From the NCBI GenBank assembly GCA_021772055.1, contig JAETNR010000009.1, forward strand, positions 1-64,000: a stretch of DNA of 64,000 nucleotides, read 5' to 3'. Both the position numbers and the translations under genes were made by a program. This document shows positions 26,126 to 33,679 of this stretch, piece by piece. How positions within the stretch are numbered: the first letter of the stretch is position 1; every line of letters starts with the position of its first letter. The stretch comes from Blautia sp. (GTDB lineage Bacteria; Bacillota; Clostridia; Lachnospirales; Lachnospiraceae). Below the pieces are notes generated by a model. The model was not told the origin of the DNA, did not search any database, and saw only the letters and a list, made by a program, of their open reading frames with translations.

Positions 26126-26194
26126 TAGAAAAGAACCGCAGCAGCCTGCTGCAAAGGAGCGTGTACCAATGCGAAAATTTTTCTATAGTATCAG
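26117..26194. repeat. 16-bp perfect inverted repeat around a start codon
   Basis: CTGATACTATAGAAAA (26117-26132) pairs perfectly with TTTTCTATAGTATCAG (26179-26194). The 46-nt interval contains a GCAGCA/TGCTGC stem (26138-26152), the AAAGGAG ribosome site (26153-26159) and the ATG at 26169. The right arm is coding sequence. Confidence 0.85.
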
Positions 26195-26594
26195 TGTTAT
26201 TTTGTTTCTGGGGCTTTTGACCTTCGGATATTATGAGACCTACCGCCTGGCAGATACGCGTGATAAGATCTGGCTGGCGGAAAACTCGAAAACAGAACAG
26301 AGCGTCCGGGCGGAGGAAGGGGATTCTTTCGGTATTTCATTTGTACAGCCGGAGCTTCCGGGAACAGTTGTTATGGCAGACGGAAGCAGAGAAAAGAGCG
26401 GTTATGGGAGTTATTATCTGAAAGAGCAGGATGGTTTTGTGCAGGTATATCTTTCCGATAAAAAGACTGTCTTTGAAAATACTTCCATTCAGATCGCTTC
26501 TCTGCCTGAATTGCTCAGAGAGGAAATCCGACACGGAAAGTATTTAAAGGATCAGCAGGAACTTTATAGTTTTCTGGAGAATTATTCCAGCTAA
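26169..26594 (+). CDS. Small membrane-anchored protein with BofC-C-like domain
   Basis: A 141-residue protein with an N-terminal hydrophobic helix (about 4-22) acting as signal or anchor, a variable middle, and a C-terminal segment from about residue 84 (YYLKEQDGFVQVYLSDKKTV, then SLPELLREEIRHG and LYSFLENYSS) that resembles the C-terminal domain of Bacillus BofC, a forespore protein modulating SpoIVB signalling. That similarity is from memory and partial. AAAGGAG lies 9 nt before the ATG. Long inverted repeats enclose both its start and its stop. Confidence 0.65.
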   Translation: MRKFFYSISVILFLGLLTFGYYETYRLADTRDKIWLAENSKTEQSVRAEEGDSFGISFVQPELPGTVVMADGSREKSGYGSYYLKEQDGFVQVYLSDKKTVFENTSIQIASLPELLREEIRHGKYLKDQQELYSFLENYSS

Positions 26595-26661
26595 GGCTGC
26601 ATTGCACAGGAGGGGGGAGGGAGGAATAGGCACCTGTGCAATGCCGCCTTAGCTGGAATAA
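26582..26661. repeat. 29-bp near-perfect inverted repeat over the stop codon
   Basis: The arms 26582-26610 and 26633-26661 pair at 28 of 29 positions. The single mismatch is T26598 against C26645. The 22-nt loop (26611-26632) is purine-rich with runs of G. The left arm contains the last codons and stop of the preceding gene. No T-run follows the right arm, so it is not a canonical terminator. Confidence 0.92.
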
Positions 26662-26753
26662 GACCTTAAGAAAATTTCGGAAAAGAATGGACGAACGAAA
26701 AAAAATGTTGTAAGATAGTTCGAGTATAAAAAATAATGGAGTGACAAAAGATC

Positions 26754-27599
26754 ATGGACTATCGTGAACGACTGAAAGATAAAAAGAGAATTGTAATTAA
26801 AATAGGCACCTCCTCTTTGACCCATTCCGAGACCGGAAGGCTGAATCTTCGGAAGCTGGAGGTCTTGGTGCGGGAGATCAGTGACCTGCATAACCAGGGA
26901 AAGGATATTGTGCTGGTATCTTCCGGAGCCATCGGCGTGGGAGCTGCCGCACTTGGCCTGGACGGCAAGCCGGCGGAACTGGAAAAAAAGCAGGCTTGTG
27001 CTGCAGTGGGACAGGCAAGGCTGATGATGATCTATCAGAAGCTTTTTTCGGAATATAATCAGACTGCTGCCCAGATCCTGATGACCAAAAATACAATGCT
27101 GAATAACCTGAACAGAAAGAATGCACAGAATACCTTTGAGGAGCTTTTGAAGGTTGGGGCCATTCCCATTGTAAATGAGAATGACTCCGTATCTACATAT
27201 GAGATTCAGTTCGGTGACAATGATACGCTTTCTGCCGTGGTTGCTGCGCTGATCGGCGCGGATCTGCTGATCCTGCTTTCGGATATTGACGGATTATTTA
27301 CTGATGATCCCAATACCAATCCGGATGCCAGGTTTATTGATGTGGTGGAAGCTTTGGATGAACACCTTCTCCATATGGGAAAAGCATCAACCGGAAGCAA
27401 GGTTGGCACAGGAGGTATGGCTACGAAGCTGACTGCAGCAGAAATTGCAACAGCAGCAGGAACGGATATGGTGATCGCCAACGGGGCAGATTTCCATGTG
27501 ATCCATAAGATTGTGGAAGGCCGCAGGTATGGGACTCTTTTTGTATCTCAGCCAAAAGAGGAGTTTTATCTTATTGACTATATTGAGAAGCTTTTGTAA
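26754..27599 (+). CDS. proB: Glutamate 5-kinase
   Basis: A 281-residue amino acid kinase catalysing the first step of proline synthesis (glutamate to glutamyl-5-phosphate). Motifs: IVIKIGTSSLTH at the N-terminus, VSSGAIGVGAAALGL, NENDSVSTYEIQFGDNDTLSA, and GTGGMATKLTAAEIA. It ends after the kinase domain and lacks the C-terminal PUA domain of the E. coli enzyme, as in several Gram-positives. proA is not adjacent and not in the window. Confidence 0.96.
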   Translation: MDYRERLKDKKRIVIKIGTSSLTHSETGRLNLRKLEVLVREISDLHNQGKDIVLVSSGAIGVGAAALGLDGKPAELEKKQACAAVGQARLMMIYQKLFSEYNQTAAQILMTKNTMLNNLNRKNAQNTFEELLKVGAIPIVNENDSVSTYEIQFGDNDTLSAVVAALIGADLLILLSDIDGLFTDDPNTNPDARFIDVVEALDEHLLHMGKASTGSKVGTGGMATKLTAAEIATAAGTDMVIANGADFHVIHKIVEGRRYGTLFVSQPKEEFYLIDYIEKLL

Positions 27600-27616
27600 G
27601 GAGCAGGGAAAGAAAA

Positions 27617-27838
27617 ATGGAGAATGCAAAGATCGAAAGAATCAATGCTCTTGCCCGTAAATCCAAGAGCGTAGGATTGACAAAAGAAGAAAAGAAGGAG
27701 CAGGCCGCTCTTCGCAGGGAATTTCTTGCCAATATCCGGATGAACGTCCGGACACAGCTTGATAACATCAGCATTCAGGAAGAGGACGGCAGCGTAACGA
27801 ATCTGGGAGAAAAATATGGAAACCAAGAAAGACATTAG
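27617..27838 (+). CDS. DUF896 (UPF0291, YnzC-like) protein
   Basis: A 73-residue helical protein with the family signature IERINALARKSKSVGLT followed by EEKKEQAALRREFLANIR. Bacillus homologues include YnzC and SOS-linked YneB-region proteins; role unknown. GGAGCAGGGAAAG precedes the ATG. Its last 23 nt overlap the start of the next gene, so the two are co-translated. Confidence 0.9.
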   Translation: MENAKIERINALARKSKSVGLTKEEKKEQAALRREFLANIRMNVRTQLDNISIQEEDGSVTNLGEKYGNQERH

Positions 27839-28400
27839 GAAAAAGATTTTTGCCGCAAGAAAGGCATGTACAGACAGCCAGGTAGAGGAGTGGAGCAGGG
27901 ACATTACCAGGAGAGTGATAGCTCTTCCTGCATTTAAAAGAGCAGAGAGAATCCTGGCATATGCAGATTACAACCATGAGGTGATCACGCGGTATCTTAT
28001 AGAGGAAGCGTGGAATGCCGGTAAGGAAGTGGCAGTCCCAAAGGTCGTTGGCAAAGATATGATTTTTTACCATCTGAAAGATTTTGATCAGCTGAAGCCG
28101 GGATATTATGGAATTCCGGAACCGGAAGAAGGGGAGAGCGTGCAGTGGGATGAGGCTCTTATGATCATGCCGGGCGTAGCCTTTGACAGGGAGAATCATA
28201 GAGTTGGATACGGGGGCGGTTTTTATGACCGTTTTCTGGAAAAGCATCCTTCTCTGGAACGGGTGGCAGTGGCATTTGATTTTCAGATTCTGCCCCAGGT
28301 ACCCACGGAACCCACCGATATTTTTCCGCAGATCATTGTTACGGAGAAAGAAACATTTTATCTGGATCCGGGTTATTGTTCACACGGCACTGTTTCCTGA
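27816..28400 (+). CDS. 5-formyltetrahydrofolate cyclo-ligase
   Basis: A 194-residue ATP-dependent enzyme converting 5-formyl-THF to 5,10-methenyl-THF. It starts METKKDIRKKIFAARKA, with the substrate loop MPGVAFDRENHRVGYGGGFYDRFL and the late strand ILPQVPTEPTD. The frame begins inside the DUF896 gene. Length is normal. Confidence 0.95.
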   Translation: METKKDIRKKIFAARKACTDSQVEEWSRDITRRVIALPAFKRAERILAYADYNHEVITRYLIEEAWNAGKEVAVPKVVGKDMIFYHLKDFDQLKPGYYGIPEPEEGESVQWDEALMIMPGVAFDRENHRVGYGGGFYDRFLEKHPSLERVAVAFDFQILPQVPTEPTDIFPQIIVTEKETFYLDPGYCSHGTVS

Positions 28401-28432
28401 GAGCAGGAACTTCAGAAGGATTTCCCCAAGGT

Positions 28433-28462
28433 TTGACTTTTTTGCAGAAGATGTGCTATACT
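28433..28462 (+). promoter_or_regulatory. Promoter of surface protein gene
   Basis: TTGACT (28433-28438), 18-nt spacer, TATACT (28457-28462), 56 nt before the ATG. A weak stem (GTTTCCTG/CAGGAAC, 28392-28410) just upstream may end the previous transcript. Confidence 0.7.
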
Positions 28463-28518
28463 GATTCTATGTTTCGAAAAACTTTTTTACAATGCTCGTT
28501 TTACGGGGAGGATTTAAA

Positions 28519-31110
28519 ATGAGAAAACAACAGGTACTTGCATTGCTTTTAACAGGGGCTTTGACAATGGGCATGTCACCGGCTGCTGCTTTTGCTGCAG
28601 AGGATGTCAGCGCATTATCTATAGAAGATGGACTGAGTGCCGCTTTTGACGGCGGAGAAGAGATTTCGGATGAATCCACGCAGGATACTGCAGCAGAAGA
28701 CCCTTCTGCCGCAGACACACCTGCGGAACCTGCAGATACGCCTGCAGAACCGCCTGCAACAGATCCTGCAGAACCACCTGCTGCAGATTCTGCAGAACCG
28801 CCTGCCGCAGATCCTGCAGAGCCGCCGGCAGCTGAACCTACAGATACACCTGCAGAACCTGCGGATACCCCGGCAGCGGAGCCAACTCAGGCACCGGCAG
28901 AGAATCCCATGGCAGCTCCGGAAGGAAATCTTTCGCCGGAGTCAACGGCGACTCCTACGCCGACCGAGACTCTTGCAGGAGCGTTTACCATGGGCGGAAA
29001 AGACTATTCTACGCTGATGGAGGCAATTATCGCATCACAGGCTGTGCCGAATGGAGATGCGGATCTTATTTACATAAATGAAGATCTGGAGATTGATGCC
29101 GATACAATGATCTCCGTTCCTGCGGGTAAGAATATTGTCATCGCTGCTCCCACAGGAAAGACTGTGAATATTACCAGAAAAGCGGGATATGCGGGCAATA
29201 TGATTGAAGTGAAGGGCGGAGACCTTCAGCTTGGATATGGTGACGTTGACGAGGGAGGCAATGAGGCTTTCGGAACCCTGAATATCAACGGAAAAGGAGA
29301 TGGAAGTGTTTCTTCCGGCTCTATTGTTTCCGTCACAGAGGGAGGCTGGCTTGGCCTTGAAAATGTTACCCTCACAGGAAATACGACCGGCGGCAACGGG
29401 GGTGCGGTAAATTGTACATCCGGTACGGTGATCGTTTCCGGAGGAAGTATTACGGGAAATGCTGCTCAGGGACAGGGCGGCGCTATTTACAGCGACTCTA
29501 CGGTATATGTTGCAGGAAGTGTGAATATCAGCGGAAATACAGGTGCTGCCGGAACGGATAATATCACCCTGAATAATACTGCTGATGAGACAGATCCTGA
29601 TTTAACGGCTGTTGTGGATATTTGTGCACCGTTATCCGGTTCCTCTATCGGATTGAAGCTGGTAAATCCTGCAAGCGGGATACCTGCCGTTACTGTTTCT
29701 TATGAGGATGAAGAAGGGAAAACACCGGAGGAAATTCTGGCAGCGGCTTTGCCTCAGTTTATCTATGATGATGCGAAATTCTCCATTGACGAAACAGGTG
29801 CTTTGAAGTCTGCGGAAGAACCTCCTGCAGAAAAACTGGAATTGACGTTAAAGAACGATCCGAAATGGCTGAGCACGAACCGTGTACAGATCAATGGTGT
29901 TTCCACAAAAGATGCAGATGCTTATATCAAGGTTGTAAAAAAAGGTTCGAAAGCACTTACGGCAGAGCAGATTATTTCAGCAAACCAGAAGCTGAAAGGC
30001 GGAGTCACTGCAAATAAAGAATTTGCTTTTGCCCATACTTTTTCCAAAACAGAAAAGGAGGAAGTGGGTTCAGATGCCGTAACCGTATATATTTGTGTGG
30101 CAGATGCAGAAAGAAATACAGCAGTATCTTCCGTAGATATGAATGTAACAGCACGACCGCCAAAGGTAACGGGTGTATCTGCAGGTACAGGCTGGACAGG
30201 GCATAATTCTGCCAATGTTGTCTGCATTTCTGATAAAGCAGGAAGCTATTACTGGGGATGGTCTGTACGCTCTGAGGCGTCCACGTCCGCATCCAGCAAA
30301 ACACCGGAAATTGATTTTTCAAAGGATGGTGTTCCGGTAGCTGCGAATAAGAACTTTACCGTATATGCGAATGATCTTGATCCGGATCATCCCATTGATA
30401 TTTATGTTTATGTGAAGGGAGAGGACGGAAGTATCTCTGCTCCCGTAGTTGCAAAAATGAATGAAGCCAACCGGCCTCCGGCAGCTTCTCCTACGGTAAC
30501 GCCATCCCGCCAGCCAATCAATCCTTCTGTCAGTGAAAGTACGGTCAGCGGTTTGGAGAATCCGCTGGAGTTCTATCCCAATACTTTCTATGATTTTACG
30601 GTGATCGGTGCAGGGACAAAGAACAATGACCCCATCGAGGGTGATACCAGATGGGTACCTTTATATTGGAGTATGTCTTCCAATCCGGCAGATAAGGATA
30701 AACACAGCTCCTGGAGAATCGGAGCGAAAGGCGGCATCAAAGAGGCAGGCACCTATAACCTGTATGTATTCTTCCGCCAGGATCGCTACAACGGAAGAGA
30801 ATGGCAGCCCACAGACAGTGTGGTATCCCAGGTTTACCAGTTTATGTCTGCTGCGATTGACTATTCCCTGTCTCCTACGCCTACCATCATCCCGGGAACC
30901 TATGGATATGATGAGAATGGCAATCCGGTGGATGAATACGGAAATCCTATTGTAAGAGACGATGACGAGGAAGAAACCGGTTCTACGGCAGCAGGAGGAG
31001 CAGAAACTGCAGATGATTCTCCTGTGGGAACCATGAGCATGCTTGCGGTATTATCTCTTCTTGCAGGGGGTTATGTAATTACCAGAAAGCGTAAAAAAGT
31101 AACAGAATAA
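28519..31110 (+). CDS. Large repeat-containing cell-surface protein
   Basis: An 863-residue exported protein. Residues 1-27 are a signal peptide ending AAAFA. A Pro/Ala/Glu-rich stalk follows (about 55-150), including four 8-residue AEPPAADP-type repeats, then a right-handed beta-helix-like region (about 165-350, with GGNGGAVNC and GQGGAIYSDS), two or three Ig/Fn3-like beta domains (about 435-780), an acidic linker, and a C-terminal hydrophobic helix plus basic tail (ITRKRKK) preceded by DSPVGTMS. That end looks like a wall or membrane anchor without a classical LPXTG. ATG 28519 is chosen because GGGGAGG lies 7 nt upstream. Ligand unknown. Confidence 0.82.
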   Translation: MRKQQVLALLLTGALTMGMSPAAAFAAEDVSALSIEDGLSAAFDGGEEISDESTQDTAAEDPSAADTPAEPADTPAEPPATDPAEPPAADSAEPPAADPAEPPAAEPTDTPAEPADTPAAEPTQAPAENPMAAPEGNLSPESTATPTPTETLAGAFTMGGKDYSTLMEAIIASQAVPNGDADLIYINEDLEIDADTMISVPAGKNIVIAAPTGKTVNITRKAGYAGNMIEVKGGDLQLGYGDVDEGGNEAFGTLNINGKGDGSVSSGSIVSVTEGGWLGLENVTLTGNTTGGNGGAVNCTSGTVIVSGGSITGNAAQGQGGAIYSDSTVYVAGSVNISGNTGAAGTDNITLNNTADETDPDLTAVVDICAPLSGSSIGLKLVNPASGIPAVTVSYEDEEGKTPEEILAAALPQFIYDDAKFSIDETGALKSAEEPPAEKLELTLKNDPKWLSTNRVQINGVSTKDADAYIKVVKKGSKALTAEQIISANQKLKGGVTANKEFAFAHTFSKTEKEEVGSDAVTVYICVADAERNTAVSSVDMNVTARPPKVTGVSAGTGWTGHNSANVVCISDKAGSYYWGWSVRSEASTSASSKTPEIDFSKDGVPVAANKNFTVYANDLDPDHPIDIYVYVKGEDGSISAPVVAKMNEANRPPAASPTVTPSRQPINPSVSESTVSGLENPLEFYPNTFYDFTVIGAGTKNNDPIEGDTRWVPLYWSMSSNPADKDKHSSWRIGAKGGIKEAGTYNLYVFFRQDRYNGREWQPTDSVVSQVYQFMSAAIDYSLSPTPTIIPGTYGYDENGNPVDEYGNPIVRDDDEEETGSTAAGGAETADDSPVGTMSMLAVLSLLAGGYVITRKRKKVTE
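28744..28839 (+). repeat. Four tandem 24-bp repeats in the surface protein stalk
   Basis: Copies start at 28744, 28768, 28792 and 28816. They encode AEPPATDP, AEPPAADS, AEPPAADP and AEPPAAEP. In-frame units like these often vary in number between strains and alter stalk length. Confidence 0.85.
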
Positions 31111-31119
31111 AGAAATCTT

Positions 31120-31151
31120 AAGAGACAGGTCTGAGTGCCTGTCTCTTTTCA
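31120..31151 (+). terminator. Terminator of surface protein gene
   Basis: AAGAGACAGG (31120-31129) pairs with CCTGTCTCTT (31138-31147), with an 8-nt loop and a short T-run. Confidence 0.85.
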
Positions 31152-31242
31152 TATACTAATCCTGTAGTGATAAGGGATCCCCGGAATCCTAAGAGCTGAT
31201 ACAAAGAAATTCCGGGGGAAATGAAGAGGGAGGCGTTCCTGG

Positions 31243-32151
31243 ATGGTGCTGACAGAGCCGCTTACCTATGAGAAGATTTATTATACACTTTGGGAAAACG
31301 GACAGCGTTACAGCAGATTCACACAGTTTCGGGTAATCGGCAAAAGCCATGATGACCGCATGATTCCCATGCTGGAGCTGGGAAAGGGAAGTGATGCGGT
31401 ATTTTGTATTGCTGGACTGGATGGCATGGATCGGTGGATGCCTGCCTGTCTTGTCTGGATGATCCAGGAATACTGCAAAGCTTATGAGTGCGGTTGGGAA
31501 TTGGACGAGGAATATCAGGTACAGAAGCTTTTGGATGAAGTGAAAGTCTGCTTTATTCCGGTTGTGAATCCGGACGGATATGAAATCTGTGATAAGGGAT
31601 TCGGAGCTGTCCGGAATCCCATTTACAGGCAGATGCTGCGTATGATGGAATGGGATTCTCAGGATTTTGTCTATAATGCAAGGGGGATGGACATTCGGCA
31701 TAATTTTCCTACAAGCTACTGCGCCAGGGAGCGGATCCATCAGGAGCCTGCCAGTGAAAATGAGACAAAGGCACTGATCAGGATTTTTCAGGAATATAAA
31801 AGTGCCGGATTATTGTCTTTCTGCCATCTTGGCAAACGGATCGTTTATTTCAGGCAGCCCCAGGCATTTTCCTATAATCAGCGCAGCTACCGCCTGGCGC
31901 GCCATTTGCAGAAGCGAACCTGTTACCGTCTGGAAAGGTCTGCTCATGAGGAAATGGAAAAACGAAGAGCGGATGGACACAAAGAGAAAGGCACACCAGA
32001 GCAGTTTTATGGGGAGATTACGAAGCAGCCGGCTCTGCTGATTGAGACATCGGATTTTGGAAAAGACATGGAAAAGGAAAATCAACTAAAACAGGATTAT
32101 CAGGAAATCCATACGCTTCCCCTGGAATATATTTTTTCTTTGCTTCATTAA
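31243..32151 (+). CDS. M14 metallocarboxypeptidase-like protein with altered zinc ligands
   Basis: A 302-residue protein with the M14 fold signatures VCFIPVVNPDGYEI (near 102-115), RGMDIRHNFP (148-156), the third-ligand strand SFCHLGKRIVYF with H195, and the catalytic-Glu strand ALLIETSDFG with E268. The usual first zinc motif HGxE is replaced by DGMD (D60, D63). M14 enzymes of this kind in spore formers cleave peptidoglycan stem peptides; this one may have unusual metal use or be non-catalytic. No signal peptide, so probably cytoplasmic. GGGAGG is 9 nt before ATG 31243. Confidence 0.78.
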   Translation: MVLTEPLTYEKIYYTLWENGQRYSRFTQFRVIGKSHDDRMIPMLELGKGSDAVFCIAGLDGMDRWMPACLVWMIQEYCKAYECGWELDEEYQVQKLLDEVKVCFIPVVNPDGYEICDKGFGAVRNPIYRQMLRMMEWDSQDFVYNARGMDIRHNFPTSYCARERIHQEPASENETKALIRIFQEYKSAGLLSFCHLGKRIVYFRQPQAFSYNQRSYRLARHLQKRTCYRLERSAHEEMEKRRADGHKEKGTPEQFYGEITKQPALLIETSDFGKDMEKENQLKQDYQEIHTLPLEYIFSLLH

Positions 32152-32160
32152 AAATTTTTA

Positions 32161-32189
32161 TTGACAAAGATGAGATAGAGTGGTAAAGT
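32161..32189 (+). promoter_or_regulatory. Promoter of the T-box leader
   Basis: TTGACA (32161-32166), a 17-nt spacer and TAAAGT (32184-32189). Transcription would start near 32196, at the beginning of the T-box element. Confidence 0.7.
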
Positions 32190-32195
32190 ACAAAA

Positions 32196-32471
32196 CAGAT
32201 AAAAAGACACAGCGTTGATGAGGAAGAGTAACGGGAATAGGACGCTTCAGAGAATTGCCGGCTGGTGCGAGGCAATCGGATGATCCCGCGAATATCACCT
32301 CTGAGCTTTCAGGCCAAACGACATTGTCTAGTAAGTCTGGACGGCTAATATCCGTTATCTTATTCCATATTGACAGATATGTGATGGAGTGGCCGGCTGA
32401 TGCCGGCAATAAGAGTGGTACCGCAGAGGATAAAAGCCTTTGTCTCTTAATGGGAGACAGAGGCTTTTTTT
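32196..32471 (+). ncRNA. T-box leader, probable isoleucine specifier
   Basis: A tRNA-sensing 5' leader. Stem I begins with GATGAGGAAGAGTA (AGTA at 32227-32230). The distal part includes ATTGCC/GGCAAT (32254-32259 with 32271-32276) around GGCTGGTGCGA. The specifier side reads GAATATCACC, placing ATC (Ile) at 32294-32296; TAT (Tyr) one base earlier is the alternative. The T-box antiterminator sequence AAGAGTGGTACCGCAG is at 32411-32426, followed by the competing terminator. Uncharged tRNA-Ile would allow read-through into the transporter gene. Confidence 0.88.
32433..32471 (+). terminator. T-box regulated terminator
   Basis: AAAGCCTTTGTCTC pairs with GGGAGACAGAGGCTTT across a short TTAAT loop, followed by a T7 run. 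It is the off-state of the T-box switch. Confidence 0.9.
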
Positions 32472-32567
32472 GTATCTTTGGTTGTGAAGCACATCTGAAG
32501 GAAAAATGTTTCGTTTTCTAACCAACAGCCGTGTCCGATTTTATTTATCTTAGAGGAGGAAATTGAG

Positions 32568-33512
32568 ATGAAAGTTTTAGAAAAAATCAGTGACTTTTTT
32601 GGAAAGTACATGGCATTTATTGTTCTGGTGGTTGCCGCCCTGGCATTATTTGCGCCCGGCACCTGCCTTTGGATCCAGACTTCCTGGGTAAATTATCTTC
32701 TGATGATTGTAATGTTTGGTATGGGCCTGACTTTACGGCTTGAGGATTTTAAGCTGGTGTTTACCCGTCCCAAGGATATTGCCATCGGCTGCATTGCACA
32801 ATTTACGGTTATGCCCTTGCTTGCATGGATTCTGGGAATGATGTTCGGGCTTGATCCTGCGCTTCTGGCAGGCGTGGTTTTGGTAGGCACCTGCCCGGGC
32901 GGTACGTCAAGCAATGTAATCACTTATCTTTCCAAAGGAGATGTTGCCCTTTCGGTTGGCATGACAAGCGTAAATACACTGCTTGCTCCGTTTCTGACAC
33001 CTGCGATTACCTATCTTTTGCTGAGAACAACTGTTACGGTGGATCCCCTGAGCATGTTTTTGTCCATCATCAAAGTTGTGATCGTCCCCATTGCACTGGG
33101 CTTTATCATAAACAAGCTTTTTGGAAAGTTTACACAGAAGATGGTAACAGTCCTGCCTTCTGTTTCTGTAGTGGCAATCTGTCTGATCGTTGCCGCTGTT
33201 GTATCTCATAATGCGGAAAAGATTATGAGTACGGGTGCGATCGTGTTTGTGGTAGTTATTTTACATAATCTGCTGGGGTATGCCTGCGGATTTGGCATTG
33301 GGAAACTGCTGCATATGAATACCGCAAAGACAAAAGCCGTGTCTGTGGAAATCGGAATGCAGAATTCCGGATTAGCGACTTCCCTGGCAGGCACTGCATT
33401 TCCGGATCTGGCTATGGCTACAGTTCCGGGGGCTATTTTCTCCGTATGGCACAACATTTCCGGTGCGATCCTGGCAAATATTTACAGCAGATGGACAGAT
33501 GAGGAAAAATAG
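32568..33512 (+). CDS. BASS-family sodium-dependent transporter
   Basis: A 314-residue membrane protein with about nine to ten helices of the bile acid:sodium symporter (BASS) family: MFGMGLTLRLEDFKLV, GTCPGGTSSNVITYLSKGDVALSV, and VEIGMQNSGLATSLAGTAFP are the conserved crossover and substrate-site segments. Characterised relatives carry organic anions such as pantoate/ketopantoate (PanS), pyruvate or 2-keto acids. Control by a T-box, probably for Ile, points to a branched-chain amino acid precursor or keto acid as cargo. GAGGAGG-like AGAGGAGG lies upstream of the ATG. Confidence 0.9.
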   Translation: MKVLEKISDFFGKYMAFIVLVVAALALFAPGTCLWIQTSWVNYLLMIVMFGMGLTLRLEDFKLVFTRPKDIAIGCIAQFTVMPLLAWILGMMFGLDPALLAGVVLVGTCPGGTSSNVITYLSKGDVALSVGMTSVNTLLAPFLTPAITYLLLRTTVTVDPLSMFLSIIKVVIVPIALGFIINKLFGKFTQKMVTVLPSVSVVAICLIVAAVVSHNAEKIMSTGAIVFVVVILHNLLGYACGFGIGKLLHMNTAKTKAVSVEIGMQNSGLATSLAGTAFPDLAMATVPGAIFSVWHNISGAILANIYSRWTDEEK

Positions 33513-33565
33513 GCCGCTGTTTGCACTTAAGATGTGAGCAGGATGAAAAATATGGCGGAAACTCT

Positions 33566-33594
33566 TTGACAGTTCAGGCAAAATCCGATATGAT
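33566..33594 (+). promoter_or_regulatory. Promoter of miaB
   Basis: TTGACA (33566-33571), 17-nt spacer, TATGAT (33589-33594), about 85 nt before the start. Confidence 0.8.
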
Positions 33595-33679
33595 AAATAT
33601 GTTTCGTTACCGATATGCAGGGTATCAGATTGAATGCGGAACATCTTATCACTTATGACAATGGAAAGGAATGATATTT

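Noticed and set aside
32196-32400. Glycine riboswitch, from the CTTTCAGGCCAAACGAC stretch
   Set aside because: The remaining aptamer core is missing, and T-box landmarks explain the whole leader.
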